Source: Discostella pseudostelligera (lineage: Eukaryota; Bacillariophyta; Thalassiosirophyceae; Thalassiosirales; Thalassiosiraceae). Taken from it: a DNA stretch of 64,000 nt. Shown here in pieces: positions 58,708-64,000 of this stretch. The stretch covers positions 1-64,000 of the forward strand of contig JALLBK010000061.1 in NCBI GenBank assembly GCA_036940085.1. Direction: 5' to 3'. A program made the translations under genes and the position numbers. The stretch's first letter is position 1; the number at the start of each line of letters is the position of its first letter. The notes under the pieces were generated by a model that saw only the letters and a list, made by a program, of their open reading frames with translations, did not search any database and was not told where the DNA came from.

Positions 58708-59884
58708 TCAATCTATCAATCCTAGACCTGAATCAACATCGACTTGAAATCGAGAGCTTTGTTTGTAAAGGATGTACGCGTACGAATCAATTCTCTTCCT
58801 GTTTGGGCAAAATGCGGATGAGATTAGGTGATGAGAAACGTCATCGAAAATGATAATAGGGTTGAAACCGACCTCGACTAACCTTTCATGGCTCTTCCTC
58901 TGATCAAAGCCATCGTCGATACTTGGCAACTTGATGTTTTCAACTCCAGACCATGGATCTTGTTCAAAATAATATGCTCGATCCTCGGGCTTGGCCGACG
59001 AAAGAATCAACAGAACGCCATGGTCTCTGTTGAGTAGTCGAAAGCATTCTGCCATCATTGATTTTGCGTTGGTAGTGGATCCTACACTGCACAAAATGAC
59101 ATCGAGGGTCTTTTTGCAGATGATTAGGTCGAAGGATTCGTCGGGATATCCGAGTCCTTCTGTAATGTCTCCAACTTGAAATGTCATCTTCGGCGTTTGA
59201 TGTGTGCGCGTTGCACTGAGACTACTACCGTCGTCGCGAGATTCAAGTTTGGGAGTATCAGAAAGCAGTCCCTTTCGTTGGATGCAACTCGAGAGTTGTG
59301 CGAAGTAATCGTCATTATACTTCTCTTGCACTAAAACATACATGTATGGTATACATTCAACGTGAGTACTCGTGAACTTTATTCAAGGAACGTATCACAG
59401 CAATGGCACTCACTCATTTTGATCACCACCTCTGAATAATCCACGTTAACAATATCAGTGAATCCAGATTGCAGCATATATTCTCCCAGCTGACTATTTC
59501 CACAGCCAATGTGCAACACTCGACACGTGTCCGACGATGGAAACTCATGCGATTCTCTCTGCCTCCAATCCTTCTCATTCGCTTCGCCGTCCAAAGGCGA
59601 CATGTACTGCTGGTAACCAGGCAAAGCGTTGAGATGACGGATAAAGATCTCCCCACCAGGTGGCGACGCTACATGGTTGAGTATTTGTGGAGAGAATAGC
59701 TGCTGGAAGATGCTGTAATCGCTGACGATCCAATCGCATGGCTCGGTCTCACGAGAGTATCTGCATCGGTGGAGACAAGAACGAAGGTGTGTCAGGAAAC
59801 GAACGACAACCGCACTCACTGACCAAAGATAGTAGTAGTTGCTCACCTCTCGTTCCAGTACGATTTCTTCCCATAGCTTGCCAT
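58708..59884 (-). CDS. METTL13/EEF1AKMT4-like methyltransferase
   Basis: Three exons, 59847-59884, 59414-59760 and 58708-59330, in phases 2 and 1, give 335 residues. The first exon is only 38 nt and encodes MASYGKKSYWNER; joined to YSRETEPCDWIVSDYSIFQQ it rebuilds the YWNxRY...DW start that is typical of EEF1A lysine methyltransferases. SAM motif I is CRVLHIGCGNSQLGEYMLQS. The second splice gives DYSEVVIKMMQEKYND. Motif IV is FDLIICKKTLDVILCS, followed by AECFRLLNRDHGVLLILSSA. The likely substrate is elongation factor 1A or another protein; this is family-level inference. Longer frames upstream of 59884 in other frames do not fit the family. A Ser/Arg-rich insert of about 40 residues separates motif I and the acidic loop. 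Confidence 0.82.
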
Positions 59885-60444
59885 TATTTTTTGAAACTGG
59901 GTGTCGAGATGATGTCGAACACTGCAGGATGTAAATGAGTGAGGAGCATCTTCCATCTGTTGTCATCATTTTGTCAATGGAATCGTGGTAGATCATGCAC
60001 GGCAATGACGAACCCGTCTATGAATTGATTGAAATGGTTGCTCAACATGTTGCAAGTGGTTCATGTGTATCTGCTTGCAAGTCATGAGTTGGAAGCTGTT
60101 TGTTGGAAGTCGGAAGCAGAAGATTTGTGGGGAAGGGGGAAGATTTTGGCGCGCCTCTCGATTCAACCCATGCGGAAGGATCAGTACGGAATCTTCCCGC
60201 CATTTTCTCTACTGGAGGAATCAGAATTGTTTGCACGTTGTGTCTTCCCGCCATTTCGAAATGCCGCAATCCGCGACGATGACACGGGCACTCCATGGCG
60301 ATGGCAATGGCCGATGCAGCAGGCGGAAGACTAGTACTGGACAACACATCGCCACCCCTACTGTCCTATCATCCGCTGACAGTTTCCTCTTCAGCATACT
60401 AAAATCCACCGCCCGGATCATTGCAACCCGCCACCAACGAAACA
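59885..60444. promoter_or_regulatory. Divergent promoter, METTL13-like / coiled-coil gene
   Basis: 560 bp. Two TTCCCGCCAT sites (60194-60203, 60245-60254) lie 51 bp apart in the same orientation. A TTTGGCGCGCC word (60148-60158) is also present. The open frames on both strands here are shadows without protein character. Confidence 0.5.
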
Positions 60445-61951
60445 ATGGACAGTAGTGGCGTCGGAATCGGAATACCGTCCGCTCCTACCGCCGGTGCTGC
60501 CGCTACCGCCGCCTCGCGACCAGCCGGGGCCATGTCATTGCTCGACAAATATGCCTCCATCAATACTAGCATCGAAGACGCACGTCGTCGTGTGACCGAA
60601 GTACGTTCCACTCTCGAATCATGCAATCTAAAAATCGCATCTCTCGTCGAGGAACGGAATGGTATGCAAGCCGAAACCGAGGCAGCGAACAATGACAAAG
60701 TGCGATTGTTGGCACAGCTCAAGGAGGCATCGAAATTGCATGCGACAAAGCTAATGGAGAAGGAGCGTGTGCAGAACAATCAACGACTTGCCAAATCGGA
60801 ATATGATAAAATGCGTCGTTTTATTGAAGATGAGCGTATGGATTTTTTGGAACGTGGTCGTGAGTTTCGATCGGAATGCAAGAGATTACGAGTGGCATCG
60901 TCGATTCTTGTGTTGGAAGGTGGGGCAGGGGGGAGTCTCAATGACAATGACATGACCGACGAGGCAGATCTATGGCGTAGGCTTCAGCAACAAGACTTTA
61001 CGGACGCCAATAATGACACAAACGATGTCGAACTCGAACTGGCGGAACGAAATGACAAGGAGAGTCGGGGAGAGTTGGCTGAAATTGAGGCTGCACTCCA
61101 TGCCGAGAGGGTAAAGTACGACGATGCCATTAATAGGAGCAATGCTCGGAACCAACGGCTCACTCAGCAACGGGCACAGCTTCAACGTCATCGAAAGGAC
61201 GTGGAGGATCTGGAACGTGAAATTCAGTCGACGAAGAATAGCATTGTGGAGGAGAACCAACTTGCGCACACTTTTGAAAAAGGTAAATATGGCTTGCCGC
61301 AACATTTTATGTGAAGTTGTTCGAAGCGCCTCGGCAACAACTCAACCATTTATTCCCCGTGTAGAATGTGCCAGGAGGAAGCAATTCGGTGGTTCCAATG
61401 CCTCGAATAACACAACGATCAGCAATCAGCATACTCCCCCGACTATTCCTTCCTTTGGAAATAACCAAACAACCAGGGGTGGAGTTGTCACCAACCCATA
61501 CAGCAAGCAAGCTACTCGGACTCCTACTTTGAACGCTCATCGGAATGCACAATCGAACAGCAACGACAACATGCAGTCTAGCAAGGAGGTAAACAACGTT
61601 CTAAAGTATGCCTCCAACATGATGCATGGGATTACACCCGAGTTTCATCAGGGGCAACAACGAAACAGGGAAATGACCACTCAACACCACCACCATCACC
61701 CCCCTCATCGTCATGGTGGCTATGTTCGTAATCAACGTCAGTTTGGCACCTCGGTGGGCGTTTCCATCGACTCCGCAGTGATGGAAGTACCTCGTACTAG
61801 CACAAGCATGTCAACGGCAACACCAGTATCTCAGCCCCCAATGAATTCCTCTACAAAGTACACGACAAGCACCGAAGATAGTGCGTCCGATGCTTCCTCC
61901 GCTAGCTCGGATGAGGATATCTTATCCTTCAATATCTTTGGAAAAAAGTGA
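60445..61951 (+). CDS. Coiled-coil protein of unknown function
   Basis: Two exons, 60445-61282 and 61365-61951, joined in phase 1 across an 82-bp intron (AAAAAG|GTAAAT ... GTGTAG|AATGTG), give 474 residues. After an Ala/Pro-rich start, residues 30-280 are an almost continuous coiled coil with a Gly/Ser break (EGGAGGSLNDN). The second exon encodes a basic patch (ECARRKQFGG) and a disordered Asn/Gln/Thr tail with a His-rich run (HHHHHPPHRHGG). An acidic C-terminus SSDEDILSFNIFGKK closes it. No named family is recognised; the composition suggests a cytoskeletal, intraflagellar or centrosomal scaffold, which is a guess. Confidence 0.7.
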
Positions 61952-62189
61952 GCTATTAGTTTAGTTTCGGGCAGAGATCCACAAATCATCGTATCCATGC
62001 TTCTTTTTCATTTCATACATCCATGCTTCGGTTGTAATAGATCTTGTTTTACAATAACATAAATTCGCAATGAGCATTCAGACTATCGGCGCCTTTCCAT
62101 CTCATTAATAATGTTGTTGTCTCTCGTATGCAGACTCCACACACACACACACCCGCCCCACGTACTCAAATCAGCACCCAATGCACTAC

Positions 62190-62810
62190 TCACGAGAGAG
62201 CATACCCCCCAAGGAAAAGCAAAACGAACGCCACCATACTCCCCCAAATCAAAGTATTCTTCTGTCCCGAAGTCATGGAATTGGTTCCAAATCCATATCC
62301 CTGATTTACCTCAAATCCAGGAATTGTCTCGACCACCTCGACGAAACTGTCCTTACTTGCCCGACAGGTAGGACAACGCCAATTACTCGGCAAATCCACA
62401 AATTCGGTACCAGGTTTAATCATCCCACCAATGAGGAAGGAATCTCCCTTTTCGGGATTGTATTCCCAATCACAATTGGAACATTTGTGTAGTCCGGTAG
62501 ATCGTTTCATAAAGACTTCTTGAGCACGTAATTCATCGGCCTTGCGTTGTTTTTCGAGGGCTAGTTTGGTGGCAGCGTCCATGGGTGGTTCATCGACTAC
62601 TGCTGTTGTTGTTGTTGTTGCTGCTGGTGAGGAAGTGGATTCGTCATCGGATTCGCTCAAACGCAATATTTGGAATGATGAGTAGTGGCGTCGCGATGCT
62701 GCTGGAAGCGACGGTGCAACTCTGTTGTAGGATGGCGGCGCAAATGCCTCCGATGAAATTGAGAACAGGCATACTGCAGTGGCAGCAAGTTGATGAAGTA
62801 GTGGCGACAT
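62190..62810 (-). CDS. Plastid rubredoxin with C-terminal membrane anchor
   Basis: 206 residues. The signal peptide MSPLLHQLAATAVCLFSISS ends in SEAF-APPS, a textbook ASAFAP site. A Ser/Thr-rich transit part and a helix follow, then rubredoxin: two CxxC knuckles at Cys110/Cys113 (HKCSNCDWEYNPEKGD) and Cys146/Cys149 (NWRCPTCRASKDSFV), with GGMIKPGTEFVDLPS between. All four iron ligands are present. A single TM helix lies at residues 187-204 (TLIWGSMVAFVLLFLGGYAL). Thylakoid membrane-anchored rubredoxins of this type (cyanobacterial RubA, green-lineage RBD1) are needed for photosystem assembly, mainly PSII. It shares a promoter with the dehydratase gene. Confidence 0.93.
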   Translation of the reverse strand: MSPLLHQLAATAVCLFSISSEAFAPPSYNRVAPSLPAASRRHYSSFQILRLSESDDESTSSPAATTTTTAVVDEPPMDAATKLALEKQRKADELRAQEVFMKRSTGLHKCSNCDWEYNPEKGDSFLIGGMIKPGTEFVDLPSNWRCPTCRASKDSFVEVVETIPGFEVNQGYGFGTNSMTSGQKNTLIWGSMVAFVLLFLGGYALS

Positions 62811-63280
62811 GGTGAAGAGAGGCTATGGCAGTGGCGATGGCAATGGCAACTGCAAAAATATATTATGTTGTTATGGCATTCAAGATATCGTAGGAGAGGC
62901 AAGGAATCGTCTTGACTCACCAAAAGTCTCGTGCGTGGCAAACAAGTCAGAAGATATGGCGGGAAGGAGCGAGTCAGAAGATAATAATTGGCGGGAGAGA
63001 ACCGTATCTTTGTGTCTGTCCATCGACCGCTAACTTGAATGCGTCAGAAGATATGGCGGGAAAGTATATCTTTTTTCCGAAGATATGGCGGGAAAGCATG
63101 AGTTTGTGTCTGTCCGTCGTTCGCCACCTCGTACGCACCAAAAGATATGGGGGGACGGCGAATCTTCGCGTCTGTCCGTCGGCGGCTGAACACGTACGCG
63201 CCGCCCTGCGCCGCGACGCCGACCAAAAAGCGGCACAATCACTGTCATTGCCGCCGCAGCAATACTTATCGTCCGCAACC
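62811..63280. promoter_or_regulatory. Divergent promoter with tandem AGATATGGCGGGAA elements
   Basis: 470 bp between rubredoxin and the dehydratase. AGATATGGCGGGAA is present three times exactly (62952-62965, 63049-63062, 63081-63094), with a variant AAAGATATGGGGGGA at 63141-63155. The word TCTGTCC(A/G)TCG follows at about 63015, 63109 and 63171. GTCAGAAG precedes two copies. The modular repetition is far denser than elsewhere in the window. Confidence 0.65.
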
Positions 63281-64000
63281 ATGGCGTCCGCCACCACCGC
63301 CCCTACCGAGAAGGCAGCCGCCATACCGCCAGCCGTAGTCACCAAAGACATTTATCTAATTCAATACAATGCCTTCTGCTGTCTCGGCTGGGCCTACATC
63401 CTGGCAATTGGCATTCCAACTTTCGTCCAATCTGTCATTTCCTCCACCGCCTCCGGCACCTCCGTCATTGACGCATTGAAACTTGCTGGCGGACAATTGT
63501 ATTTTGCCACACCTGTCACGGCTGGCTTGGCGGAAGAAACTGAACCAAGTATAGCCACTATGCTAACGTTGGTGCAGAGTGCGGCATTATTGGAAATTGT
63601 TCATGCCGCGCTTGGGTTGGTGAGAAGTCCGGTATTTGTTACCATGATGCAAGTGGGGAGTCGTATTGTGGCATTGCATATGATTAATCATAGTCCTACG
63701 GCGCAGAGTAAGTCCAAAAATTCTGTTGAATATATAGTGATTGTTCTCTGCAGTGAGGCTGATTTTTTACAATTGATTGCCCACTTTGGAAATTCACTCA
63801 CCCAATTATAATGATTGTTCTATTCTATTTATGTTCTGGCAGCACACTGGGGAGCAGCTCTCATGATCCTATCCTGGGCCCTCGTTGAAGTTCCCCGCTA
63901 CCTCTTTTACATTGCCGCCATTGCCACCGGAGATGCTACCAAGGGCACTCCCTACCCACTCTTTTGGCTTCGCTACTCCCTCTTTGCCGTATTGTATCCC
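63281..64000 (+). CDS. Very-long-chain 3-hydroxyacyl-CoA dehydratase (PTPLA/PHS1/HACD), partial
   Basis: The gene is cut by the right edge. Exon 1 is 63281-63707 and exon 2 starts at 63843, joined in phase 1 (GCGCAGA|GTAAGT ... TGGCAG|CACACT). The start is AACCATGGCG. The product begins with a short Ala/Thr-rich tail, then DIYLIQYNAFCCLGWAYILA and LVQSAALLEIVHAALGLVRS, FVTMMQVGSRIVALHMI and, after splicing, ALMILSWALVEVPRYLFYIA. It runs on to FWLRYSLFAVLYP, where the frame leaves the window. It dehydrates 3-hydroxyacyl-CoA in the fatty-acid elongation cycle of the endoplasmic reticulum. The family's catalytic Glu is expected beyond the edge; the conserved VPRY and RYSLF are visible. Confidence 0.9.

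Noticed and set aside
61307..61552. Minus-strand frame inside the second exon of the coiled-coil gene
   Set aside because: A shadow with no similarity; the plus-strand splice and frame are well supported.

Overview
The window reads as nuclear DNA of a photosynthetic stramenopile, most likely a centric diatom of the Thalassiosira/Skeletonema type. This is inference from three signals. First, at least seven predicted proteins begin with a signal peptide followed by an ASAFAP-like cleavage motif with Phe at +1 (ASAF-TG in plastid L28, SEAF-APP in rubredoxin, VHSF-IIG, VQCF-TFH, VESF-AKS, SVAF-QKI, SVQPF-QL); this is the bipartite plastid presequence of secondary red plastids. Second, introns are few and short, with GT/AG borders. 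Third, one gene belongs to a multi-membrane, EGF-containing family that I know from diatom genomes. I saw no mobile element, CRISPR array, rRNA or tRNA.

Layout. About 35 genes alternate almost perfectly between strands, as divergent pairs sharing a 250-620 bp promoter and convergent pairs with 25-400 bp between stop codons (one pair overlaps). From the left: Fip1 mRNA 3'-end factor; an eight-exon EGF membrane protein; a secreted or plastid YDIT-repeat protein with a SAM-like end; a three-KH RNA-binding protein; complex I NDUFS6; a large unknown protein; phosphoinositide phospholipase C; plastid ribosomal protein L28; a SOUL-like plastid protein; two tandem sulfotransferases (21-27 kb); a COPI-associated-like membrane protein; a LarE-like PP-loop enzyme; a plastid 2Fe-2S protein; a coiled-coil protein kinase; splicing factor SF3B3 (33.5-37.7 kb).

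From 38 kb: a ferredoxin-fold mitochondrial protein that has lost all four cluster cysteines (candidate complex I C1-FDX); an atypical SDR; the small ISD11/LYRM4 gene; an XPA-like protein without zinc finger; a 59-residue membrane peptide; an ankyrin-like protein; a plastid methyltransferase; an unknown two-TM protein; a patatin-like lipase; ESCRT-III CHMP6/VPS20; an F-box/ankyrin protein whose 3' end overlaps a stranded fragment of a Sec1/Munc18 protein; a fused MlaF-MlaE ABC transporter; a plastid DUF3754 protein; a METTL13/EEF1AKMT4-like methyltransferase; a coiled-coil protein; plastid rubredoxin; and the start of a 3-hydroxyacyl-CoA dehydratase running off the right edge.

How they fit together. 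This is a housekeeping stretch of compact genome, not a cluster for one pathway. Themes recur: mRNA processing (Fip1, SF3B3, KH protein), mitochondrial complex I and Fe-S assembly (NDUFS6, C1-FDX-like, ISD11), plastid function (L28, rubredoxin, 2Fe-2S protein, lipid-type ABC transporter), and membrane traffic (CHMP6, Sec1 fragment, COPI-like). Gene neighbourhood is weak evidence of shared function here. A 14-base element AGATATGGCGGGAA, and shorter E2F-like TTCCCGCC forms of it, recur in many of the intergenic regions and are the clearest shared regulatory signal. Exon borders were set by hand from splice consensus, reading phase and family similarity; none was checked against transcripts.
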